Positions 53,458 through 61,516 of a stretch of 64,000 nt of DNA are shown here, in pieces. The stretch is from Streptomyces agglomeratus (GTDB taxonomy: Bacteria; Actinomycetota; Actinomycetes; Streptomycetales; Streptomycetaceae): positions 3,245,001-3,309,000 of the forward strand of contig NZ_MEHJ01000001.1 in assembly GCF_001746415.1 (NCBI RefSeq), given 5' to 3'. Position numbers and translations under genes: made by a program. The first letter of the stretch is position 1; each line of letters begins with the position of its first letter. Under the pieces are notes generated by a model that did not search any database, had not been told where the DNA came from, and saw only the letters and a program-made list of their open reading frames with translations.

Positions 53458-55356
53458 CTAGTCCGGGGCGGAGGCGGGCGGAGGCGGTTCCGGGGCGGCG
53501 GACGGCGGTGGCGGATCGCCGCCGTCCCCGTTGTCCCCCTCGTCCCCGTTGTCGGTGCCGGACGGGGAAGCAGCCGGGGGTGAGGCGGGAAAGCTCGTCA
53601 TGAGACCGCCGGACGCCTCCTTCAGGGCCGCCCATCTGAGTTCGCGGGAGCCGCTGTCGTGCCAGGCGGCGCCGACAGTGGCGCCGGGGTCGCCGACGGG
53701 GAGGAAATCGGCTTCGCTGTCGTACGGTCCCGAAACGTCGTCGCCCACAGCACCGCGACCACCGGGCCGCCACCACGCTCTCGCCTCCACCTGACCGGCG
53801 GCTGTCCCGGCGCCACCGTCGCCGCCCCGGCCGAACCGCCACCACCGGCGCCCGGCACCGCCCGGTACCTCCTGCGCCTCCGGTGCGGGCGACTCGCCGG
53901 CGCCCCGCCTCCGCCACCACCCGCGCCCCGCCGACCCGGCATCGTCGACGACCTCTTCGGCCCCGGCATCCGCCGTGACGACCGCCTCGGCCCCGGCCGC
54001 CCTGCGCCAGGAGCGCGGGGTCCGGTCGCGCAGGCGCCAGGCGCGCAGGACCAGCGCGGCCGGAACACCCAGCGTCACGGTCCACACCAGCGCGGCCCCG
54101 CCCGTGAGCCACCACACGGGCCCGAACTCCGACAGCGCGCCCACGCCCAGCGGGCCCCCGGCGAGCGCCGCCAGTACCGCCGTCCCCGCCCCGCACACCA
54201 CGCCTGCCAGCGCCGCCGAGGCAGCCGTCTGCCGGACGGTCCAGGCTTCCTCCCGTACGGCGAAGGGCGGCGCGGCCGTGCGTACGGTGAACCACGCGAC
54301 GCCGCCCGCCGCCACGACCGGGACAGCCAGCGCCGCCCAGTGGACCGGGGTGGCCCCCTCGCCCGACGGCAGCGCCGCGACCAGCGGAAAGTGCGGCAGC
54401 GCCGGGGCCCCCACCACACCGAGCGGCGAGGCACTCGCGCCCGCGCCGAGGGCGAACCCCGGCCCGAGCCCGTACGCGGCGCCCCACATCGCGGCGTTGG
54501 GCGCGAGCGCCAGAAGCACCAGCAGCAGCGCGAAGCGCCCCGACCAGTCTCCCGCGAGCTGCAAGAACGTCCCCTGCGCCACGCCCCCGTGCCACACCAG
54601 CGAGGCCAGCGCGAGCACCGCACCGCCCCCGATCAGCATCCCGGTCCCCGCCCCGGCCGCCCGCAGCGCGACCCGCAACCGGGGGCGCGCGACGCCCTCC
54701 CGCGCCCACCGGGGCATCCAGTCCGGCAGCGGCCCGCGAGGCCGCCCCTTGGCCGTCCAGACCCCACTGGCCGCGCCGACGGCCGCGACGAGCGGCAGAT
54801 GCAACGCGGCGCTGACAGGAGACGCGGGCAGCGGCCCCCCGTACGCGTACAGCAGCGCGGCGCCGCCCACACCCGCGTACCCACCGACAACTCCCCAGAA
54901 GGCGTCGACCCCGGCGCCGCGCGGCGGCGCACCACCACTCGCCCCCGCACCCCCGTACCCACCCACGCGGAGCCCCGCGCCGCCCTCCCCGTCACCACCG
55001 TCTTCACCGTCGTCCCCGTCCATCGCGTCCCGGGCGGCACGATGGGCGAGCCACAAGGGCAGCGCCGTGAACAGCATCGGGGTGAGCCCGACCGGGGCGG
55101 GAACGCCGGAGAGGGTGTCGTACCGGACGAGCTCGGCGCCATGGGCGATGAGCCACAGTCCGGCGGCGACCCGGAGCGCTCCGCCGGGCCCGCTGTCGGG
55201 GTAGGGCGAACTGATCCACAGCACGATCACCACGACGGCGAGCGAGCCGAGGCCGAGCCCCGCGGCGATCACTCCCCGCACGAAGCAGGCGGCCCGTACG
55301 GAGGAGCGGCTGTGCACGGTCGGCAACCAGGTACCGCGATGGGTCACTTGAGTCAC
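53458..55356 (-). CDS. DUF6350 polytopic membrane protein (PerM-like)
   Basis: 632 residues with at least ten hydrophobic segments in the first 450 and a long charged, low-complexity C-terminal tail (Pro/Asp/Gly-rich) from about 450. [20 protein letters not shown] near the N-terminus and [20 protein letters not shown] in the middle are typical of this actinobacterial family, which sits beside purN in many genomes and has been annotated as cell-division protein PerM. Role in this organism unproven. Confidence 0.78.
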   Translation of the reverse strand: MTQVTHRGTWLPTVHSRSSVRAACFVRGVIAAGLGLGSLAVVVIVLWISSPYPDSGPGGALRVAAGLWLIAHGAELVRYDTLSGVPAPVGLTPMLFTALPLWLAHRAARDAMDGDDGEDGGDGEGGAGLRVGGYGGAGASGGAPPRGAGVDAFWGVVGGYAGVGGAALLYAYGGPLPASPVSAALHLPLVAAVGAASGVWTAKGRPRGPLPDWMPRWAREGVARPRLRVALRAAGAGTGMLIGGGAVLALASLVWHGGVAQGTFLQLAGDWSGRFALLLVLLALAPNAAMWGAAYGLGPGFALGAGASASPLGVVGAPALPHFPLVAALPSGEGATPVHWAALAVPVVAAGGVAWFTVRTAAPPFAVREEAWTVRQTAASAALAGVVCGAGTAVLAALAGGPLGVGALSEFGPVWWLTGGAALVWTVTLGVPAALVLRAWRLRDRTPRSWRRAAGAEAVVTADAGAEEVVDDAGSAGRGWWRRRGAGESPAPEAQEVPGGAGRRWWRFGRGGDGGAGTAAGQVEARAWWRPGGRGAVGDDVSGPYDSEADFLPVGDPGATVGAAWHDSGSRELRWAALKEASGGLMTSFPASPPAASPSGTDNGDEGDNGDGGDPPPPSAAPEPPPPASAPD

Positions 55357-55472
55357 GCGGCCATGCTGTCAACGACACGCGCTTAATCCATGTAACAGGC
55401 GAATGACTGCCGTGTCGCTCAATATACGTTTATGTACTTTTTCGCCCGGTGCAGCGCTGCGGGGGGAATTTC

Positions 55473-56741
55473 ATGACGCAGAGCACCCAAACCGCCCCCG
55501 CCGACCCGTTGCCCTCCCCCAAGGAGCGGCGCAGGCTGCGCGAAGCGAAATCGCTGACCCAGGAGCAGGTGGCGACCGCCCTGGGCGTCTCGCGCGAGAC
55601 GATCAAGGCATGGGAATCCGGCCGCGTGAACCCCAGGCGCCGCAAGCGCGCGGCGTACGCGAAGCTGCTCGCCTCATTCCGGGACGAGACCCGCACTCCG
55701 GCGGCCGGCACCACCCCCGCATCGCCCTCCACGGTGCCGGGAGGGGACGCGCCGGGGCGCCCCCCGCAGGGCGTCGAACACAACCACCCCGCAGGCAACG
55801 CAGCGGTGACAGCACGTTCGACGCCCGAGGAGACGCCCCGGCGCGCCACCGACCCCCACGCCCCCGGGGAAACGGCACCCGACGCACCTGCGGAAAGCTC
55901 CAACGGCGCCCTGGCCCTCACCCCCGCCCAGGCGTTCGACGCCCTCTACGGCCACAGCGCCACCGCCCTGCTGAGCCAGGCGTACCTCCTGACCGGGAGC
56001 CGCCCCCTGGCCCGGGAGACGGTCGAGTACGCCTTCCGCCTGGCCTGGGAGCGCTGGCCCGCCGTGGCCACCGACCGCGACCCCGCCGGCTGGGTCAGGG
56101 CGGCGGCGTACGAGTACGCGCTCTCCCCCTGGCACCGCCTGCGTCGCGCGCACAAGCGCCACGAACGGCCCCCCGCCGACCGCGACCGCCGCGTCCTGCT
56201 CCAGGCCCTGCTCGACCTCCCCCCGGTCCACCGCCGCACGCTCCTGCTGTACGACGGCCTGGGCCTGGACCTCCCGGACACGGCGGCCGAGACGGAGGCG
56301 AGCACACCCGCCGCGGCGAACCGCCTGCTCAACGCGCGCGCCGCACTCGCCCAGCGGCTACCGGAACTGGCCGGAGCCGGCACGCCCGCCGAGCAGTCCG
56401 CGCTGCTCCAGGAGCGACTGCGCCACCTGGCCGAGCTCGTCACGGCGACGCCCGTCAAACTGCCGCCCGCCAAGGCCGTACGGATGGGAAGCGAGCGCAG
56501 GTCCCGGTTCTGGACGCGCGCGGCCCTCTTCTTCACCGCCATGATCGTCAGTGCGACGGGCTTCACCCTGGTCACCGCCCCCACGCGGTACGAGCCGCCG
56601 CGAGCCCCCGGCGAACCGGTGCGCGGCGTCCCGGTGCACGCAGGCCCGCAGCCGCTGACCCCCCAGGACGAGGAACTGCGCGCCCTGCTCCACGACTCGC
56701 CGATGACCGGGCCGCCCCGGCTGGTCCCGGAAACCCGCTGA
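55473..56741 (+). CDS. XRE helix-turn-helix fused to a sigma-70-like region and a membrane helix
   Basis: 422 residues. An XRE helix-turn-helix at about 20-65 (SLTQEQVATALGVSRETIKAWESG) is followed by a proline-rich linker (75-145). A region resembling sigma-70 regions 2 and 4 follows (FDALYGHSATALLSQAYLLT, LLDLPPVHRRTLLLYDGLGL), then one transmembrane helix near 350-370 (ALFFTAMIVSATGFTLVT). The sigma part lacks obvious promoter-melting aromatics and may be degenerate. ATG 55473 has GGGGGGAA just upstream in an AT-rich promoter region. A strong hairpin follows. Confidence 0.78.
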   Translation: MTQSTQTAPADPLPSPKERRRLREAKSLTQEQVATALGVSRETIKAWESGRVNPRRRKRAAYAKLLASFRDETRTPAAGTTPASPSTVPGGDAPGRPPQGVEHNHPAGNAAVTARSTPEETPRRATDPHAPGETAPDAPAESSNGALALTPAQAFDALYGHSATALLSQAYLLTGSRPLARETVEYAFRLAWERWPAVATDRDPAGWVRAAAYEYALSPWHRLRRAHKRHERPPADRDRRVLLQALLDLPPVHRRTLLLYDGLGLDLPDTAAETEASTPAAANRLLNARAALAQRLPELAGAGTPAEQSALLQERLRHLAELVTATPVKLPPAKAVRMGSERRSRFWTRAALFFTAMIVSATGFTLVTAPTRYEPPRAPGEPVRGVPVHAGPQPLTPQDEELRALLHDSPMTGPPRLVPETR

Positions 56742-56754
56742 CCGCCGAACGCGG

Positions 56755-56792
56755 ACGGGCCCGTACCCCCTGACCAGGGGATACGGGCCCGT
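56755..56792. terminator. bidirectional terminator between the XRE-fusion gene and sucD
   Basis: Stem of about 15 bp (ACGGGCCCGTA plus CCCC pairing with GGGG plus TACGGGCCCGT, one bulge), 13 bp past one stop and 47 bp past the other. Confidence 0.8.
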
Positions 56793-56838
56793 ACTGAGTC
56801 ACCACCGCGCCGTACGGAACACCGACGGCGGCGGCGAA

Positions 56839-57723
56839 CTAACCCGCCAGGATCGCGCGAGCCAGCTTGGCCGTCTCGGTCGGCGTCTTGCCGACCTTGA
56901 CGCCGGCGGCCTCGAGGGCCTCCTTCTTGGCCTGTGCGGTGCCAGAAGAACCGGAGACGATGGCACCGGCGTGGCCCATGGTCTTGCCCTCGGGCGCCGT
57001 GAAGCCCGCGACGTAGCCGACGACCGGCTTCGACACGTTCTTGGCGATGTAGTCCGCGGCACGCTCCTCGGCGTCGCCACCGATCTCACCGATCATCACG
57101 ATCAGGTCGGTGTCGGGGTCGGCCTCGAACGCGGCGAGCGCGTCGATGTGCGTCGTACCGATGACCGGGTCGCCACCGATGCCGACGGCGGAGGAGAAGC
57201 CGATGTCACGGAGCTCGTACATCATCTGGTAGGTCAGCGTGCCGGACTTCGACACGAGACCGATGCGGCCGGGCTTGGTGATGTCGCCCGGGATGATGCC
57301 GGCGTTGGACTGGCCCGGGGTGATGAGACCGGGGCAGTTCGGGCCGATGATGCGGGTCTTGTTGCCCTTGGCACCGGCGTACGCCCAGAAGGCGGCGGAG
57401 TCGTGGACCGCGATGCCCTCGGTGATGACGACGGCCAGCGGGATCTCGGCGTCGATCGCCTCGACGACGGCGGCCTTCGCGAAGGCCGGCGGCACGAAGA
57501 GGACCGAAACGTCGGCGCCCGTCTTCTCCATCGCTTCCTTGACGGAGCCGAAGACCGGGACCTCGGTGCCGTCGAAGTCGACGGACGTACCGGCCTTGCG
57601 CGGGTTCACGCCACCGACGATGTTGGTGCCGTCGGCCAGCATGAGCTTGGTGTGCTTCATGCCCGTGGCGCCGGTCATCCCCTGGACGATGACCTTGCTG
57701 TCCTTGGTGAGGAAGATAGCCAT
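56839..57723 (-). CDS. sucD: succinyl-CoA synthetase alpha subunit
   Basis: 294 residues. It binds CoA and carries the phospho-histidine of the TCA-cycle enzyme that makes ATP or GTP from succinyl-CoA. The CoA site is [37 protein letters not shown] is conserved, and the active-site His is in [13 protein letters not shown]. It follows sucC after a 21-bp gap in one operon. Confidence 0.95.
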   Translation of the reverse strand: MAIFLTKDSKVIVQGMTGATGMKHTKLMLADGTNIVGGVNPRKAGTSVDFDGTEVPVFGSVKEAMEKTGADVSVLFVPPAFAKAAVVEAIDAEIPLAVVITEGIAVHDSAAFWAYAGAKGNKTRIIGPNCPGLITPGQSNAGIIPGDITKPGRIGLVSKSGTLTYQMMYELRDIGFSSAVGIGGDPVIGTTHIDALAAFEADPDTDLIVMIGEIGGDAEERAADYIAKNVSKPVVGYVAGFTAPEGKTMGHAGAIVSGSSGTAQAKKEALEAAGVKVGKTPTETAKLARAILAG

Positions 57724-57744
57724 GGTGTTGGAGTCCCTCGTCCC

Positions 57745-58926
57745 TTACTTCGCAGCCGCGGCGAGCTCGGCGGCCTTGTCGGCCGCGCCGTCCATGGTGT
57801 CCACGCGCTGAACGAGCGGGTGGTTCGCGTCGGAGAGGATCTTGCGACCCAGCTCCGCGTTGTTGCCGTCGAGGCGCACGACCAGCGGCTTGGTGACTTC
57901 CTCGCCCTTGCTCTTCAGCAGCGCGAGCGCCTGGACGATGCCGTTGGCGACCTCGTCACAGGCGGTGATGCCGCCGAAGACGTTGACGAACACGGACTTG
58001 ACGTCCGGGTCGCCGAGGATGATCTCCAGGCCGTTCGCCATGACCTCTGCGGAGGCGCCGCCACCGATGTCGAGGAAGTTGGCGGGCTTCACGTTGCCGT
58101 GGTTCTCACCGGCGTACGCGACGACGTCCAGTGTCGACATGACCAGACCGGCGCCGTTGCCGATGATGCCGACCTCGCCGTCGAGCTTGACGTAGTTGAG
58201 GTTCTTGGCCTTGGCGGCAGCCTCGAGCGGGTTGGCTGCGGCGTGGTCCACGAACTCCTCGTGGCCCGGCTGGCGGAACTCGGCGTTCTCGTCGAGAGAC
58301 ACCTTGCCGTCGAGGGCGATGATGCGGCCGTCGGCGACCTTCGCGAGGGGGTTGACCTCGACGAGGAGCGCGTCCTCGGCGACGAAGGTGTCCCACAGCG
58401 TCACCAGGACCTCGGCGACCTGCTCGGCGACCTCGGCCGGGAACTTCGCCTGGGCGACGATCTCGCGGGCCTTCTCGATCGTCACGCCGTCGTTGGCGTT
58501 GACCGGGACCTTCGCGAGGGCCTCGGGGGTCTTCTCGGCGACCTCCTCGATGTCCATGCCGCCCTGTACGGAGGCCATGGCGAGGAAGGTGCGGTTCGTA
58601 CGGTCGAGGAGGTACGAAACGTAGTACTCCTCGGCGATCTCGGGTGCGGTCTCGGCGATCATCACCTTGTGGACCGTGTGGCCCTTGATGTCCATCCCGA
58701 GGATGTCCGTCGCCCGGGCGACGGCCTCGTCCGGCGTCGCGGCGAGCTTGACGCCGCCGGCCTTGCCGCGGCCGCCGACCTTCACCTGCGCCTTGACGAC
58801 CGACTTGCCGCCCAGCCGCTCAGTGGCCTCGCGCGCCGCCTCAGGCGTTTCGATGACTTCACCGGCCAGCACCGGTACACCGTGCTTGGCGAAGAGGTCC
58901 CTCGCCTGGTACTCGAACAGGTCCAC
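57745..58926 (-). CDS. sucC: succinyl-CoA synthetase beta subunit
   Basis: 393 residues with an N-terminal ATP-grasp domain ([18 protein letters not shown]) and the conserved [18 protein letters not shown] region near the C-terminus, here reading [18 protein letters not shown] 58926 ([12 protein letters not shown]) is the family-typical start; an upstream extension would be unrelated to the family. It heads the sucCD operon, with its promoter within the 434-bp gap 58927-59360. Confidence 0.95.
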   Translation of the reverse strand: MDLFEYQARDLFAKHGVPVLAGEVIETPEAAREATERLGGKSVVKAQVKVGGRGKAGGVKLAATPDEAVARATDILGMDIKGHTVHKVMIAETAPEIAEEYYVSYLLDRTNRTFLAMASVQGGMDIEEVAEKTPEALAKVPVNANDGVTIEKAREIVAQAKFPAEVAEQVAEVLVTLWDTFVAEDALLVEVNPLAKVADGRIIALDGKVSLDENAEFRQPGHEEFVDHAAANPLEAAAKAKNLNYVKLDGEVGIIGNGAGLVMSTLDVVAYAGENHGNVKPANFLDIGGGASAEVMANGLEIILGDPDVKSVFVNVFGGITACDEVANGIVQALALLKSKGEEVTKPLVVRLDGNNAELGRKILSDANHPLVQRVDTMDGAADKAAELAAAAK

Positions 58927-59184
58927 GCGCGTCCGTCCCTTTTCTGGTGATCGCGGTTCGTTGCGTTCTCTCCAATGGGCGTGCCGCGAAGGGCAACGTG
59001 ACGGCGCAGTCACAAGGAAGGCGTAACGGTGTCCGGTACGCGGCATGTCCGTCTCGCAGGTTATCCCCGTGGGCCACAGGTCCCTAAATCGCAGATCACA
59101 CCTGGGCGGTGATACCGGTCACAGCCGGTCACCGAGCGCACGTGCTACGCGTCCGTCACGGGTCCGCGGTGGGTGGTGGGGCCG

Positions 59185-59270
59185 CGACACCGGGCTGCGG
59201 CAGCGGACGGCGGCACCGGGCTGCGGGTCGGGCTGCGGCACCCGGCTACGGCACGGGCTGCGGCACGGAC
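59185..59270. repeat. imperfect CGGCACCGGGCTGCGG repeats in the gap upstream of sucC
   Basis: Several degenerate copies (around 59188, 59211, 59226, 59248) in the gene-free stretch 58927-59360. Apart from this and the terminator at 59283-59316, nothing is recognised there. Confidence 0.5.
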
Positions 59271-59282
59271 GATGACACGGAG

Positions 59283-59316
59283 CCGGGCGGCCTCCACCCC
59301 AATGGAGACCGCCCGG
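59283..59316 (-). terminator. terminator of the repeat-protein gene
   Basis: 14-bp stem with one mismatch (59283-59296 with 59303-59316), loop CCCCAA, 45 bp past the stop at 59361. Confidence 0.75.
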
Positions 59317-59360
59317 AAAGCAACCAGCCCGCCGGCCGGCTGCCGTGGATGTCCTACGGG

Positions 59361-60353
59361 TCAGACGCCCTGAGTGAGGTACGACGCGTAACCCGGGGTA
59401 ACCGACTCGGCCGCGTGGTGGGCGCCGGAGACGGCGTTGCCGGCGAGCGGCGTCGAGGCGACGGTGCCCGACAGGTCCTGCGCGAACGGCTGGACGTCGG
59501 ACACGACGCCGCCGGCGAACGGCGACACGTCACCGACGACACCGTGCGCGAGGGTGTGGACGCTGCCGCCGACGCCGTACGCGACCGGCTCGACGTGGTC
59601 GACGACGGTCCGGACGAGCGGCTGGACCGCGCCGTGGACGCCACCCGCGAACGGGCCTGCCTCGGAGACGACGCCACCCGCGAACGGCTGGACGTCGCTC
59701 ACGACACCGTGCGCGAACGGCGCCACGTCACCGACCGCGCCGTGGGCGAGGCCGTCGACGTCGCCGACCGCCTGGCCGGCGACCGGGACGACACCGTGCA
59801 CGGCGCGGGCCGCGATCGGCGGCAGGGTGTCCTGGGCGACGGCGTGGGCGAGCGGGGTGGCGTGAGCGGGCGACTGCTCGGCCTCGGCCGCGAAGGCGGA
59901 CAGCGGGCCGAAGAGGTAGTCCACCTCGGCCGCGGCGACGTCGGAGGCGTCACCGGCGGAAGGCACGGCGGGCAGGTCGGGCACGTCGGCCGCGGAGGGA
60001 GCGGCCGGCAGGTCGTACGAGGGCAGGTCGTACGAGGGCAGCACGGCCGAAGCGTCGTGCCGCACGTCCCGGACATCGACGTGCTCGGTGACCTCGGCGT
60101 CCGAGACGACCCCGGCGACGGTGTCCTCCACAGCGCCGGACGCCTGGCCGAACGTGCGGTTCGCGGCCTCGCCCTGCACCGCGTCCTGCACCCGGTCCTG
60201 GACTCCGTCCTGCACCCCGTCCTGCACCTGGTCCGGCGTCGACAGCGGTACCGACACGGGCAGCTCGGCCGCACTCGCGGCGGCGGTGCCGAGGGCCCAC
60301 ATGCCGCCGGCGGTGGCGGCGACGGCGATGGAACGGCGGATGTTCTTGTTCAT
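59361..60353 (-). CDS. secreted protein built of 'DVxPFAxGVV' repeats
   Basis: 330 residues. The signal peptide (MNKNIRRS, hydrophobic 9-25, cleavage near ASAAE) is followed by a VQDGVQDGVQDRVQDAVQ segment and, from about residue 175 to 300, some eight to ten imperfect repeats of 13-15 residues around G-V-V-S/G-D-V-x-P-F-A-x-G. The pattern suggests an extended amphipathic or beta-rich surface structure. No enzyme motif. Probably a cell-wall or spore-surface-related protein, but that is a guess. Confidence 0.78.
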   Translation of the reverse strand: MNKNIRRSIAVAATAGGMWALGTAAASAAELPVSVPLSTPDQVQDGVQDGVQDRVQDAVQGEAANRTFGQASGAVEDTVAGVVSDAEVTEHVDVRDVRHDASAVLPSYDLPSYDLPAAPSAADVPDLPAVPSAGDASDVAAAEVDYLFGPLSAFAAEAEQSPAHATPLAHAVAQDTLPPIAARAVHGVVPVAGQAVGDVDGLAHGAVGDVAPFAHGVVSDVQPFAGGVVSEAGPFAGGVHGAVQPLVRTVVDHVEPVAYGVGGSVHTLAHGVVGDVSPFAGGVVSDVQPFAQDLSGTVASTPLAGNAVSGAHHAAESVTPGYASYLTQGV

Positions 60354-60460
60354 GGTTACGTCAGATCCTTCGAATTCTTGCGGCTGTCCGGGTGATTCCG
60401 GATGACGGGCAGACCTGTCCCGCCCCCGCGCGGCAGGTCATGGAGCGGGGACGGTCCGCC

Positions 60461-61375
60461 CTAGCCGGGGAATTCGAGAACTTCGTGCGGCCGGTCGTGC
60501 GTCGGTGCGGCGGTCGCGGGCAGTGTGGCTCCGCGCACCAGCCCGAACCGGGCCCCGGCCGCGACCGCGGCCGCGTGCTTGTCGCCGGGGCGCGACGAGT
60601 TGCCGTCGCCGGCCGAGTGCCTGACGCCGTCACCGCACGGGGCGGAAGGCGCCGGTGCGGGGGCCTCCCCGCACTCCACGCGGCCCGGACGGCGGTCCGC
60701 GTCTTCGCGCAGCGGACCTGTCGCGTGGTACGCCGGTCCGGTCACGACCGCGACGCCGGTCACGGACGACGTGCCGGTCACGGACCCGCGCCCGGCAGAC
60801 TGCGCCCGGTCGTCGCCAGACCCCTGGTGCACGGACGGCTCGGCGCCGCCGCCGGACGGTGTCGGCACGACGGGCCGTTCGGTTACGGGCAGATGCCGTA
60901 CGGGCAAGTCCCCTGCCGCGACCGGAGGGGAAGGCACCCCGGCCGCCGGCAGACCGGGCACCGCCGGCCGGTGCTCGGCCACGCGCTCCCGCAACTCCCC
61001 GAGCGTCCGCGTGACGCCGCGCACGACGTCACCCGCCGACTCCGGCCCCAGGGCCTCGCGCACACCCCCCGGCGCGCCGGGCAGCCCGAGAGAGTCCGTG
61101 GGGACGCCACCGGTCGCCGGGGCCGGGGCCGGCGCCGTCACCGGAGCCTGGGCGTGGGCCTGGGCGGCGTCCAGCTTCGGGGCCGGGGGCGCATCCGCAA
61201 CAGCGGTGGACACCTGATGCCGGGCGTCCGGCAGCGGCGCCTCGACGGCATGCGCCTGCCCGCCCCACAGGAACCCTGCCGCCAGCAGGCCGCCCAGGAA
61301 CAACACCACCCGCAGCGCACGCCACCGACCCGCCCGGCGCAGTACGCGCAGGGCGGCAACCGGGAGAGCGACCAC
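60461..61375 (-). CDS. secreted low-complexity protein
   Basis: About 304 residues from GTG 61375. A basic N-terminus (RVLRRAGRWRALR) and hydrophobic segment (VVLFLGGLLAAGFLWG) ending QAHA form a signal peptide. The mature part is Pro/Ala/Gly-rich and disordered-looking, with no recognised domain. The start is uncertain: no ribosome site precedes GTG 61375, and an open frame runs back through the 8-bp repeats to 61504. It is next to another secreted low-complexity protein on the same strand, 107 bp away, and the two may act together. Confidence 0.65.
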   Translation of the reverse strand: MVALPVAALRVLRRAGRWRALRVVLFLGGLLAAGFLWGGQAHAVEAPLPDARHQVSTAVADAPPAPKLDAAQAHAQAPVTAPAPAPATGGVPTDSLGLPGAPGGVREALGPESAGDVVRGVTRTLGELRERVAEHRPAVPGLPAAGVPSPPVAAGDLPVRHLPVTERPVVPTPSGGGAEPSVHQGSGDDRAQSAGRGSVTGTSSVTGVAVVTGPAYHATGPLREDADRRPGRVECGEAPAPAPSAPCGDGVRHSAGDGNSSRPGDKHAAAVAAGARFGLVRGATLPATAAPTHDRPHEVLEFPG

Positions 61376-61431
61376 GGCAGTCAAGGGAAGGGGCCTTCGC
61401 GGAGTAACGGAACGACGAAATGCGAGACGAC

Positions 61432-61471
61432 GAACGACAGAACGACTGAACGACAGAACGACAGAACGACG
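61432..61471. repeat. five 8-bp tandem repeats GAACGACN
   Basis: Units start at 61432, 61440, 61448, 61456 and 61464, in the 141-bp gap upstream of the secreted protein. Degenerate copies precede them near 61409. Period 8 bp. Confidence 0.85.
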
Positions 61472-61516
61472 GAGGTGATGCTCGCACGAGCCTCCTGGGG
61501 GCACGCAAGTCGGATG

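Noticed and set aside
56971..58950. 659-codon plus-strand frame opposite sucD-sucC
   Set aside because: Antisense to two unmistakable TCA-cycle genes.
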